Below are positions 26,493 through 34,638 of a DNA stretch of 64,000 nt, piece after piece. Below the pieces are notes generated by a model that searched no databases, was not told where the DNA came from, and saw only the letters and a list, made by a program, of their open reading frames with translations. Numbering within the stretch: the stretch's first letter is position 1; every line of letters starts with the position of its first letter. Source of the stretch: DAORHV01 sp964458645 (lineage in GTDB: Bacteria; Patescibacteriota; Gracilibacteria; Peribacterales; Peribacteraceae). The translations under genes were made by a program, and so were the position numbers. The DNA lies in assembly GCA_964458645.1 (NCBI GenBank), contig CAYWJU010000007.1, positions 22,079 through 86,078 on the forward strand, read 5' to 3'.

Positions 26493-26520
26493 TTGACAAT
26501 TTTACTTAACATTGTACAAT
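26493..26520 (+). promoter_or_regulatory. Promoter of LEDR exported protein C
   Basis: TTGACA (26493-26498), 16-nt spacer and TACAAT (26515-26520). It precedes a leader of about 300 nt before the ATG at 26831. Confidence 0.65.
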
Positions 26521-26527
26521 TCGCGCG

Positions 26528-26830
26528 CATGTGCAACCGATAGAAGGCGTTTCGCCCGCACAGGCACCGGCCCTTTCGCAACACCGGCTTCTCTTTACAA
26601 TGATATTCGAAAAAAATGAAAAACTAGACATGTTCGACCGAGTCCGCCGAATCGAGATCGGCCTTCTGCGCATGCCACAGCGTACGCAGGATGCCGGTCT
26701 CGCTTCTCGCCTATACCAAAGGCGGACGCGCAGACAGGCACTTCCAATGTGTTCCCGCTATCAAGCGGGGTCCAAGTCTCAGCACCTTAGGGTGGGAGAC
26801 GCACCACCCGTCGGACGACGGGAGGGTAAA
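26528..26830 (+). promoter_or_regulatory. Long structured 5' leader of protein C
   Basis: The open frame continues upstream to a GTG at 26531, but that part does not look like protein. It contains hairpins: GTCTC/GAGAC with inner CACC/GGTG (26776-26800) and CCCGTC/GACGGG with loop GGAC (26807-26822). The second hairpin overlaps the Shine-Dalgarno GGGAGGG (26820-26826), 4 nt before the ATG. This is the third case of a hairpin at the start site in this gene family. Confidence 0.5.
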
Positions 26831-29077
26831 ATGGCGCGATCCACGCGCAGCACCGGCCAGCGCCCGGTGTCACTGTTCCTGACCACGCTCGAGGACCGCA
26901 CGACGCCCACGACGGGGCTGGTCCCGGGTCCGACCGACAACTTCGTCAGCAGCGTCACGCTGACGAGCACCGCGAAGGTGGAGGCGCCGAACGGCGGCCC
27001 CATCGCGGTGAGCAGTGACGGCCTCGAACGCATCGCCCTGGGCTCGTTGCCCGGCGGCTCGCCGACCCTCCGCGTGTTCGACTCGGGGGGCAGTGTCATC
27101 TTCCAGACGAACGCGTACTTCGCCGGGTTCACCGGTGGGGTGCGTGTGGCGTTCGGCGACATGAACGGCGACGGCGTGGACGACATCGCGACCTCCGCCG
27201 GTAACGGCGGCGGCCCGCACGTCCGCGTCTTCGACGGCAAGACCTTCAACGAGATCGCCAGCTTCTTCGGCATCGACGACCCCAACTTCCGCGGGGGCAG
27301 TTACGTCGCGCTGGGGAAGTGGGGCAGCGTCCCGATCGTCATCACCGTGGCGGGTGAAGGCGGTGGGCCGCGCATGACCATCAAGACCCTGACCGGCCAA
27401 GTCCTGGACAACCGCTTCGTGTACCTCCCGGCCCTTCGGGACGGCGGCACGGCGGCGACCGTGGACGTGAACCGCGACGGGTACGACGAGATCATCACCG
27501 CGCCCGGCCAAGGGGGTGGCCCCCACATCCGGGTGATCGACGGAAAAATCCTGGCGACGACCGGCCAGGTGCAGTCGGTGGACTGGTTCGCGGACGACCC
27601 GAGTCTCCGCGTCGGTGTGAACGTCACGGCCGGTAAGCTCGGTTCCCCCTGCGGGGCCGCGCTCATCGCCACGACGGCACGCACCGGCAACCCGGACCCC
27701 AGCTGGATCAAGCTGTGGGATCCGTCCACCGGACGGCAGATGTTGACCGCCCAGATCCCCGGACCGCTGCCCAAGATGGGAGCGTTCGCGGCTTTCGCCC
27801 CGTCCAAGGGCGCGAGTGACCACCCGGACCTGCTGGTCTCGGCGTGGCAGGAAGGCGGCGACAAGGTCTTCGGCTACGACATCGGCGGGTACGACTACGA
27901 TCGCTGGGACTGCGCCCCCATCGTCGTGGACCCGCCGTCCCCTCCCCCTCCCCCTCCCCCGGCTCCGCTCAGCGATCTCCACCTCGTCAAGATCGCGGAC
28001 CGGACCACGGCGCAGACCGGCGACACGGTGACCTTCACGCTCACGGTCCGTAACGACGGCCCGTCGAGCGCGAGCAGCGTGCTGGTGAACGACCCTCTGA
28101 CCGCGGGCTTCGTCTACCTGGGCTCCTCCGCGTCGGTCGGTGCGTACAACGCATCGACCGGACGGTGGACCCTCGGGGACTTGGCCAACGGCGCAGTGGG
28201 CGCGCTCACCATCACCGCACGGGTCATCTCCGTCGGCAGCCTGACGAACACCGCGACGGCGTCCTCCTCGGTCGGCGACCCCGACCCGGCGGACAACACG
28301 TCGTCCGTGGTGATCACCGGTACGTCCCCGCCACCCCCGCCCCCGGCCGCGTCCGCGAACCTGCGCATCACGAAGCAGGCAAGCGACGCGACGGTGTCGG
28401 TCGGTGAGACGGAGACGTACACGGTGACCGTCAGCAACAACGGCCCGGACGCCGCAACGTCCGTGACCGTGAGTGACCAACTCCCCAGCGGCTTCAGCTT
28501 CCTGAGTTCCACTACTTCGGTCGGCGCGTACAACGCGACGACCGGAACGTGGACCTTGGGCAGTCTGGCCAACGGGGCGTCGGCGACGCTCACGATCATC
28601 GGCACGATTACGGCGACCGGGAACATCACCAACTCGGCGAGTGTTGCGTCCGCGGTCGGCGACCCCGACACGGCCGATAACACCGCCGGTGCGACGGTTA
28701 CCAGCTACACCCTGACGCAGCTGTCGGCGAACGGCCTCTTCTACCTGGTCAACAACCCGGGGAGCGGAGTCCCGATCGCGGACATCAGTGTCGGTGTCGG
28801 CCCGGTGACGCTGTCGCGCATGGTGATCACGCTGGGCACCGGTCTGTGGAGCGCCCTGGACGCGTCGAGTCTGCAGCTGAAGGTTCAGGGGGCCCTCGCC
28901 TCCGACCCCCGGCTCGGCACGACGTACCAGATCGACCCCACCGGCTCGGTGCTGACCATCGACGGCATCGCGTTCGACATCACCACGTCGTCGGAGATCT
29001 TCCGACTGACCGCCGACGTGGGTGGTGCCGCGGTGCCGATCCAGGTGACGAGCGTGCGCGCCTACGGCCACCCGTAG
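26831..29077 (+). CDS. Exported-type protein C: LEDR motif, FG-GAP-like and DUF11 repeats
   Basis: 748 residues, clearly more GC-rich than its neighbours. LEDRTTP lies near residue 20. Residues about 60-370 have repeated VCBS/FG-GAP-like units (FGDMNGDGVDDIATSAGNGG, GGPHVRVFDG, VNRDGYDEIITAPGQGGG), each with D-x-D/N-x-D-G calcium-type loops. A Pro-rich linker leads to two DUF11-like repeats of about 115 residues (ADRTTAQTGDTVTFTLTVRN, GDPDPADNT; ASDATVSVGETETYTVTVSN, GDPDTADNT). The last about 110 residues match the C-termini of proteins A and B. GGGPHVRVFDG and LEDR are typical of Gemmata-type planctomycetes, so transfer is likely. A surface adhesion role is inferred. Confidence 0.85.
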   Translation: MARSTRSTGQRPVSLFLTTLEDRTTPTTGLVPGPTDNFVSSVTLTSTAKVEAPNGGPIAVSSDGLERIALGSLPGGSPTLRVFDSGGSVIFQTNAYFAGFTGGVRVAFGDMNGDGVDDIATSAGNGGGPHVRVFDGKTFNEIASFFGIDDPNFRGGSYVALGKWGSVPIVITVAGEGGGPRMTIKTLTGQVLDNRFVYLPALRDGGTAATVDVNRDGYDEIITAPGQGGGPHIRVIDGKILATTGQVQSVDWFADDPSLRVGVNVTAGKLGSPCGAALIATTARTGNPDPSWIKLWDPSTGRQMLTAQIPGPLPKMGAFAAFAPSKGASDHPDLLVSAWQEGGDKVFGYDIGGYDYDRWDCAPIVVDPPSPPPPPPPAPLSDLHLVKIADRTTAQTGDTVTFTLTVRNDGPSSASSVLVNDPLTAGFVYLGSSASVGAYNASTGRWTLGDLANGAVGALTITARVISVGSLTNTATASSSVGDPDPADNTSSVVITGTSPPPPPPAASANLRITKQASDATVSVGETETYTVTVSNNGPDAATSVTVSDQLPSGFSFLSSTTSVGAYNATTGTWTLGSLANGASATLTIIGTITATGNITNSASVASAVGDPDTADNTAGATVTSYTLTQLSANGLFYLVNNPGSGVPIADISVGVGPVTLSRMVITLGTGLWSALDASSLQLKVQGALASDPRLGTTYQIDPTGSVLTIDGIAFDITTSSEIFRLTADVGGAAVPIQVTSVRAYGHP

Positions 29078-29096
29078 GAACTGTAAAAGAGAAGCC

Positions 29097-29142
29097 GGCG
29101 TGAAAGACGCCAGCCCCCGATCCACGAGAGTGGACCGGGGGC
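29097..29142. terminator. Hairpins between convergent genes
   Basis: GGCGT/ACGCC (29098-29112 area) is followed by a long stem, GCCCCCG-A-TCCAC with GTGGA-C-CGGGGGC (29113-29142, loop GAGA). It stands between the stops of protein C and the minus-strand Cys-rich gene. It probably ends one or both transcripts, although the U-tract is poor. Confidence 0.55.
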
Positions 29143-29160
29143 GCTTCCTTGTACGCGGAA

Positions 29161-31035
29161 TTACTCGATTCCCGCCGAGAAGCCGGCGTCTCCTTGGGAA
29201 GACGACGAAGACATTGCGGGCGTATCACCCAAAATGAAACAGGCGCTGTTGGAATTCGGAATCGGAGCGGCGTCGCGGTTCTTCAGGTACTGGTAAATGG
29301 CCACCGCGGTCTCTTTGCGCGTTTGCTCGGCACCCGGCTCGAACTGCCAGTTGCTGTCCGGATACAACTGATACGCCTCGGCCACCGCCGCACCGGACGC
29401 GAACCAGTCATCCGGCTGTACGTCCTTGGAGCAGACCGGCCAGCCGACCGGCTGAATACTGCACGCACGCAACAGCATGGCGGTGAATTCGGCATGGTTC
29501 ACTGTATCACCAGGTCGGACGGTGCCGTCGGGATTCCCCAAGATGACGCCATGCGCCATGGCAGAGCGCAACAGCGGCGCGTACCACTGCGTGGAATCGA
29601 TATCCGGTGCCGAACGGCCGGATTGCTTGTCTTCGCTTAAGTTACACGCTCGCAACAGGAATTTGGCGGTCTGCGCACGGTTCAGCGGCGCATCGCCGTC
29701 GAACGTGCCGTCGGGCAAGCCGGTGGCGATGTCGCGACGGTACAACTCGGTGGCGGCCTTGCCTTCGTCCGTGCACTGGTCCACATCCGGGTACGGATTG
29801 CCGTAGTCGGCGCACTCTTCGTCATCGAGCACGGGTTCTTCGTACGAGGCCGGAGGCAAGACGAGAGCGTCACCTTGGGACCCACACTCGTCGGCGAACG
29901 TCACGGAAAGCGCGTTGAAATCGGCGCCACGATCGTGGCCGGAGTTCTTCAGGCGCACCAGCTTGGCACGCACCTCTTTGCAATCATCGTCCTCGGCGCG
30001 AAAATTTTGCGCCGGGCAGTGCTGTGTGAATTCTTGCTTGGCTGCACTGCAGCGCTCCGCGCTTTCGGTTTCGCACACTGTTCCCACACGCTCGCGAAAC
30101 GCAACGCACGAGTCGGCGTGTTCGGCTATCGACTCGGCATCGCAGGAAATGCGTATGCAATTGTTTTTGTCTGTGGATGTATACGCACGTCCGCCGCGCT
30201 CGGAGCACGACCGTGAAATTTTCTCGTTCTCTTCCATGCTCGGACACGACTGACTTGGATTGCCACATGCGGTGGTGCCACCGCACTCCCACTCCACATT
30301 GAACGAATTCACACCACACTTGCCGGTGGACTGGTTGCAGCGGCCTTTGCAGGCATCTTCGGCAAAGCGATGCCAATCCTCGGATGCACGGCACGAGCCT
30401 TCATCGCCGGATGCCTGACGGAAGCCGTCGTAGCATTCCCACGAAGCATTGCGGAAACCGGGGTTCTCCTGACATGCGCTGTCGGTGCATTTCACTCGAC
30501 GGCAACTGCCGTCATTCACGTACTCGTACGCAGCGCCTTTTTGCGTGCATGCGGCAACCGCACGATCCAGTTCGTAGTTCGACGGGCACGATTCTCCGGA
30601 TGCGCATTGGGCAATGCTGCACGAATTGCGCGTGGTGTACTCGTAATCTTTTCCAACCGCCTTGCACTTGGCGATGACATCGTTGTTCTGGCGTTCAGTG
30701 GGACACTCCGGCGCTTCCATGCAGCGGATAACGGTGCACCGACCGTCGTTGAATTTCTCGGGTTGCTTACCGTCGGCCTGGCAACGTTGTGCGCGGTCAT
30801 TCAGTTCGGCATCCGTCGGACACACGGCAGTAGCAGGAAGACACTTGGCACGCTTGCACTGGCGTTCATCCATATACGTTTCGTAGGGCAGAAGATTCGC
30901 TTCGCAGGCGCGAATGTCTGCCGCAACCGAGGGGCAATCCGGCGATGAAGACGACGCCGACGATTCGGCGCTGACGAGGGATGTGGAAAAGAGGGCGGTC
31001 GCAGCCAACGACACAACCAAGAATGCTCGGCGCAT
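29161..31035 (-). CDS. Cys-rich exported protein with C-terminal SLH-like domains
   Basis: About 624 residues from the ATG at 31035, which begins a signal peptide (MRRAFLVVSLAATALFSTSLVSA). A Ser linker (SSASSSSPDC) is followed by about 330 residues with repeated Cys modules (pattern C-P-x-x-x-E/D-x-N/D ... C ... C-x-x-x-x-C), more than 40 Cys in all. Residues about 430-590 carry SLH-type repeats (DIATGLPDGTFDGDAPLNRAQ; GVILGNPDGTVRPGDTVNHAE; a third, QLYPDSNWQFEPGAEQTRKE), which bind cell-wall polymers. It ends in a Ser-rich tail. The frame upstream of 31035 runs into the tRNA region and is not used. Likely a disulfide-rich cell-surface protein. Confidence 0.82.
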   Translation of the reverse strand: MRRAFLVVSLAATALFSTSLVSAESSASSSSPDCPSVAADIRACEANLLPYETYMDERQCKRAKCLPATAVCPTDAELNDRAQRCQADGKQPEKFNDGRCTVIRCMEAPECPTERQNNDVIAKCKAVGKDYEYTTRNSCSIAQCASGESCPSNYELDRAVAACTQKGAAYEYVNDGSCRRVKCTDSACQENPGFRNASWECYDGFRQASGDEGSCRASEDWHRFAEDACKGRCNQSTGKCGVNSFNVEWECGGTTACGNPSQSCPSMEENEKISRSCSERGGRAYTSTDKNNCIRISCDAESIAEHADSCVAFRERVGTVCETESAERCSAAKQEFTQHCPAQNFRAEDDDCKEVRAKLVRLKNSGHDRGADFNALSVTFADECGSQGDALVLPPASYEEPVLDDEECADYGNPYPDVDQCTDEGKAATELYRRDIATGLPDGTFDGDAPLNRAQTAKFLLRACNLSEDKQSGRSAPDIDSTQWYAPLLRSAMAHGVILGNPDGTVRPGDTVNHAEFTAMLLRACSIQPVGWPVCSKDVQPDDWFASGAAVAEAYQLYPDSNWQFEPGAEQTRKETAVAIYQYLKNRDAAPIPNSNSACFILGDTPAMSSSSSQGDAGFSAGIE

Positions 31036-31178
31036 GAACGGAAAAGGGAAGGGAATGGCATCACTATGGGAATCCGCAGGCGCGAAAGCAATTGCAGGGG
31101 CCATCATTCTCCTCTCCAATCGCTCGGAACGACTGGAAAAGCCCTTGGGCCTCCTGTACCCTTCGTGCGCTTCACCGT

Positions 31179-31197
31179 GCGCCCGTAGCTCAGCTGG
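31179..31197 (+). pseudogene. 5' fragment of tRNA-Arg
   Basis: The sequence GCGCCCGTAGCTCAGCTGG is identical to the first 19 nt of the tRNA-Arg that starts 90 nt downstream (identity extends 2 nt further 5'). The rest of the cloverleaf is absent. A remnant of a tandem duplication or of an insertion is likely. Confidence 0.7.
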
Positions 31198-31268
31198 CCT
31201 AGGCGCGCGTAGCAAGCCGTTTACCAAGAAGGAATGCGACGGCTGCCGAAGATATGTTCACACCATGT

Positions 31269-31345
31269 GCGCCCGTAGCTCAGCTGGATAGAGCATCAGC
31301 TTGCGGAGCTGGGGGTCGTAGGTTCGAATCCTGCCGGGCGCACCA
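31269..31345 (+). tRNA. tRNA-Arg (GCG)
   Basis: A 77-nt cloverleaf with encoded CCA: acceptor GCGCCCG/CGGGCGC, D-arm GCTC/GAGC, anticodon stem TCAGC/GCTGG with loop TTGCGGA (anticodon GCG), T-stem GTAGG/CCTGC with TTCGAAT. Most bacteria read CGU/CGC/CGA with an ACG tRNA edited to ICG; an unedited GCG anticodon for Arg is uncommon. Confidence 0.93.
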
Positions 31346-31373
31346 CTCTTGAATCACGATTGCATCCTACGTA

Positions 31374-31838
31374 TCAGGATGCCTTTTCGTGCGCCGTTGC
31401 TTCGCCAGCCAGGAGTTCTGCGAGTGTGCGAACGACGACATCGACGTTGCTAGCCAATGCATACTCGATTTCCGATTCCACCCCTCTCGTCCCGCGCGAT
31501 TCTTCGGGAACAACCAAGCGCGTGATTCTGCCGGAGGAAATCAGGCCGCGCCAAAACACGTCGAATTTTACCGCGTAGTCCATAGGTGCGCCGGCTTGAT
31601 TGATGTCCAGCCAAGGGATCTGGTCAAAAACAACCTCCCCCTGTGCACGCAGCGCGGCAATGATCTGCTGAAGCGTGGCGATATTGGCGTTCAAAATTGC
31701 CTGATCTGCGCCAACGCGCATTTGCGCGGAAACCATCGCCGCTTTGCCGCCCAATTGCTCGTCGATTTCAGCGAGCGCTTTTTCGAGCAAACTGGCATAG
31801 AACAGGCTCGAATCGCCGTTGGGAGACTCTTTGGTCAT
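31374..31838 (-). CDS. Hypothetical protein, 154 aa
   Basis: Soluble, helical N-terminal half (LLEKALAEIDEQLGGKAAMV) and a C-terminal part with WRGLISSGRITRLVVPEES, G-V-E-S-E-I-E-Y-A and DVVVRTLAELL. The last part loosely recalls the end of nucleoside deoxyribosyltransferase-like folds (G-x-x-x-E-I-x-Y-A), but the N-terminal nucleotide part is missing, so I do not assign it. The ATG at 31838 is used (MTKES); a frame start at 31856 is the alternative. Confidence 0.6.
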   Translation of the reverse strand: MTKESPNGDSSLFYASLLEKALAEIDEQLGGKAAMVSAQMRVGADQAILNANIATLQQIIAALRAQGEVVFDQIPWLDINQAGAPMDYAVKFDVFWRGLISSGRITRLVVPEESRGTRGVESEIEYALASNVDVVVRTLAELLAGEATAHEKAS

Positions 31839-31933
31839 AGTCGAAGAGTGTACCACATTTCCCGTTGTTCAGATACAAGTCCGCCAAAACGCGATTTATG
31901 GCTTCTGGACGTGCAAAAACGGCTGTTTTTTGC

Positions 31934-31939
31934 TATACT
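31934..31939 (+). promoter_or_regulatory. Extended -10 box for 31951
   Basis: TATACT preceded by TGC (TTTTTGCTATACT). A weak -35 GTGCAA lies 17 nt upstream (31911-31916). The ATG is 11 nt downstream. Confidence 0.55.
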
Positions 31940-31950
31940 GAGAAGATTTC

Positions 31951-33039
31951 ATGGTTCCGACCGAAACCCCTACCGGCAACGCGCAGCTCGACGGCTTGCT
32001 CTCGCTCATGCGGCAGCCTGTTCCGGAAGTTGCCGCCGAGCGCACAAAAGTCTTCGGCGCTGTCCGCAAAAGCATTGGCGAATTGCAAGCCAACTTGAAT
32101 GCGCTCACGCAGCCTCAGGTGAAACAGTTGCAAGTTGCCATCGCCGATTACGAAGCACGCACGAAAACGGTGCAGGTCGAAATCCATGGGGATCTCGGTA
32201 CATTGCGCCAACAAATTCTCAAAACACACCCTGCAGCCGCCACCGCTCCTGCTGGAGCAACTGCGCCGCCGACTGATCGACCCATGACGCTGGAAGAATA
32301 TACGAACAACTCATTCCCCAACCCTGCGGAGCGCACCGGAATCGCGTGGAATCTGCGCTCACTGTGGTACGGCTTGTACCGCATGGCGTTCGGTATCGGA
32401 AAGATGTTCGGGCGACGCACAGCCCCGATTGTATCCACTGCCGCACCAGTCAATCCGCCTACGGAGGTTGCCACAACGGGCGGTACGGATATTGAAACGC
32501 TGCCGCAGGTCGGCGGGCAGCCGCAGAACCTGCTTGCGCTCGCCAACAGCGGCCTACTCCGCTTGGGCGACGCAAGGCTCTCGCTGATCCGCACGGGGAC
32601 CGGCCCCAACGAGAAGTATCTGTTCGACATCGGCACCAAGCGTTACGAGCTGATCATCGATGATTACGCGTTCGAGGGAGGTGCGGTGGCTCCGCTGAGT
32701 GTCAGTCGCGAATTCGTAGCGAATGAAAGGCAGGCCACCACTGCCATCCGTTTTCAGGACGGCAACGTCGTGTTGATCGGCGAAGCGAACATTCCGCTAA
32801 AAGGCGCCGTCGGTGGCCGGACGCATATTCCTCGCGCGGATTTCATCGCCATGATCCAGTCGGTGGTAAAACAACAGGCAGCCGGAACGAATCCGGTCCG
32901 TTTCGACAACGTCAACGTCCGCTATACCGGCATGATCCAGACCACTGCCGGCAATCCGCTGTTCGCACGCATGCGCGGACCGGTGAATCAAGCACGCGTC
33001 ATTCCCTCTATCCGCTTCGTGGAGGTACCGCGAACCTGA
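31951..33039 (+). CDS. Hypothetical protein, 362 aa
   Basis: The N-terminal about 90 residues look helical or coiled (LSLMRQPVPEVAAERTKVFG, LNALTQPQVKQLQVAIADYE). A low-complexity Pro/Ala/Thr linker, a short amphipathic stretch (WYGLYRMAFGIGKMFGRR) and a beta-rich C-terminal half follow. No motif is recognised. It resembles the 4603-5994 proteins in style (disordered linkers, no signal peptide). Its 3' end overlaps the convergent rnhB by 52 nt. Confidence 0.65.
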   Translation: MVPTETPTGNAQLDGLLSLMRQPVPEVAAERTKVFGAVRKSIGELQANLNALTQPQVKQLQVAIADYEARTKTVQVEIHGDLGTLRQQILKTHPAAATAPAGATAPPTDRPMTLEEYTNNSFPNPAERTGIAWNLRSLWYGLYRMAFGIGKMFGRRTAPIVSTAAPVNPPTEVATTGGTDIETLPQVGGQPQNLLALANSGLLRLGDARLSLIRTGTGPNEKYLFDIGTKRYELIIDDYAFEGGAVAPLSVSREFVANERQATTAIRFQDGNVVLIGEANIPLKGAVGGRTHIPRADFIAMIQSVVKQQAAGTNPVRFDNVNVRYTGMIQTTAGNPLFARMRGPVNQARVIPSIRFVEVPRT

Positions 33040-33641
33040 GACATGGATTTCAGGAACGTTTTGCGGTGCTCGATGGAGCAACCTTTCTTTTTGATGAGCG
33101 CCAAGTGCGCCGGTGTGCCGTAGCCCTTGTGGATTGCAAACTTGTACCCCGGAATGCTGGCATCTAGATCACACAGGAGTTTGTCGCGCGAGACTTTGGC
33201 AAGAATGGACGCGGCGGCAATGCATGGCTCGGATTGGTCTCCGCGCACAATGGAGCTGTGGGGGTGATCGAACCAAAACGCATCGCGTCCGTCGATGAGC
33301 AAATACAGGGGCGTGGCGCGCGCAGCGACTTCGGCCACCGCTGCTTGCATGGCCAATTCGGTGGCAGCCAAAATCCCCAGACGGTCGACATCGTGAGCCG
33401 AGACGATGCCAACGCCGCACAGACAGTGGTCGATGAGCCACGCGAACGTTTCCCCCCTCTGCTCCGGCGACATCTGCTTGCTGTCGGCAATGAGCACCGG
33501 CGGCTTGGAGCCGTCCGGCAGCACGCAGGCACCGGCTACAACCGGACCAGCGACGGCACCGCGTCCGGCTTCATCGACGCCCACGATGAACGTACGGCCT
33601 TTCACCGACAAGACGGGTGCGACGACGCTTACAGCGGACAT
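32988..33641 (-). CDS. rnhB: Ribonuclease HII
   Basis: RNase HII nicks RNA-DNA hybrids and starts removal of misinserted ribonucleotides. The N-terminal VGVDEAGRGAVAGPVVAGA carries the catalytic D-E pair and the GRG ribose-sensing loop. Other motifs are IADSKQMSPEQR, the later Asp in LLIDG, and A-A-A-S-I-L-A-K-V-S-R-D plus HKGYGTPAH. 217 residues is normal. TAGGCT lies 7 nt before the ATG. Confidence 0.95.
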   Translation of the reverse strand: MSAVSVVAPVLSVKGRTFIVGVDEAGRGAVAGPVVAGACVLPDGSKPPVLIADSKQMSPEQRGETFAWLIDHCLCGVGIVSAHDVDRLGILAATELAMQAAVAEVAARATPLYLLIDGRDAFWFDHPHSSIVRGDQSEPCIAAASILAKVSRDKLLCDLDASIPGYKFAIHKGYGTPAHLALIKKKGCSIEHRKTFLKSMSQVRGTSTKRIEGMTRA

Positions 33642-33675
33642 ACCGGAAAGCCTAGCAGACTCCGCACACGCACCG

Positions 33676-34638
33676 TTAACGACGAACCGGCTTTTTCGGA
33701 GACCAGCAGATGATGCGTACGATGCGACGCCAAATGCCGGACAACGTCTGCTTGCTCGGCAGCAACCAACCCGCTTTGTAGCGTTGTTGCATGTATTCCT
33801 CGAATGTCACCCACGTGAAAAGCACCAGCACGTAGAGCGTTCCTTCGCCGGTAACGCCGGTCGTCCAAAGAAGTTCACGCTGCACCCAAATGAGCAACCA
33901 GATGAACCCGGCGTACAAACGAAATCGCGTGAAGATAAAGAACAGCACGAACGTATGAATCCACCACGGACTGGCCCACAACCACGGCGCCCATGTCATG
34001 TGACCGTCGATGAAATTCATGATCCACTGCTTCAGGACGGGGTGCACGCTCATAATGTCCTGCTGAAAGTGCGCGTACTGTCCTACGAACGACGATGTCC
34101 ATGGATCGCCGACGATGTAGCGCATGTGCTGGTACTTGAAGCCCAGGAGCAGCAACACAAATGTAAGGAGCGACCAAATGCGCGGCGTCATGGACTCGCG
34201 GAAGAAGTAGAACACACCCAGCCAAATGGCCACGCCGCTGAAGACCAAAAACCCGAAACCATTGAACGTGGACAACAGAATGTTCGTTTGCACGAACACG
34301 AGCAGCAGTCCGGCCCAGCGGAGTTTTTTGTTATAGATGAGCAGAATACCGATCGCACATTGCGATAAAATGACCACCGATGCGAGAAAGTCCGCATACG
34401 GCAGCATGAACTTCAGGAATTCGCGGTAGCCACGCAGCGTGAATCCGCTCTCCAACCAATAGTTGATGTCTTGTGATAACGGAACGATGCGCGCACCGAA
34501 GAAACTGTCGGTCAATTTAAAGTACGAGGCCGCCACGAAGAACAGACCCACGAAAACCTGAGCAATGCGCGGCCAAAAAGAATCTTGCACGACGGTATTC
34601 ACATTCTTCGACGGCCGGCGCGAGGTTTTTGGAGGCAT
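33676..34638 (-). CDS. DoxX-like multi-pass membrane protein (copy 2)
   Basis: About 320 residues with seven or more hydrophobic helices. The first segments (ARIAQVFVGLFFVAASYFKL-TDSFFGAR and FLKFMLPYADFLASVVILSQ) follow the DoxX/HTTM-type pattern and are nearly identical in plan to the protein at 35093. The start codon overlaps the upstream stop as TAATG, which indicates translational coupling. DoxX-type subunits work in quinone-linked or redox membrane complexes in some species, but the role here is unknown. Last gene of a five-gene run that starts at 38110. Confidence 0.75.
   Translation of the reverse strand: MPPKTSRRPSKNVNTVVQDSFWPRIAQVFVGLFFVAASYFKLTDSFFGARIVPLSQDINYWLESGFTLRGYREFLKFMLPYADFLASVVILSQCAIGILLIYNKKLRWAGLLLVFVQTNILLSTFNGFGFLVFSGVAIWLGVFYFFRESMTPRIWSLLTFVLLLLGFKYQHMRYIVGDPWTSSFVGQYAHFQQDIMSVHPVLKQWIMNFIDGHMTWAPWLWASPWWIHTFVLFFIFTRFRLYAGFIWLLIWVQRELLWTTGVTGEGTLYVLVLFTWVTFEEYMQQRYKAGWLLPSKQTLSGIWRRIVRIICWSPKKPVRR

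Noticed and set aside
26531..26830. N-terminal extension of protein C from a GTG at 26531
   Set aside because: The sequence is not protein-like, folds into hairpins, and a strong GGGAGGG lies directly before the ATG at 26831.
26870..29125. A 751-codon open frame on the minus strand opposite protein C
   Set aside because: It is an antisense shadow of a GC-rich gene: very rich in Arg, Gly, Val and His, with no domain, while the plus strand encodes clear FG-GAP and DUF11 repeats.
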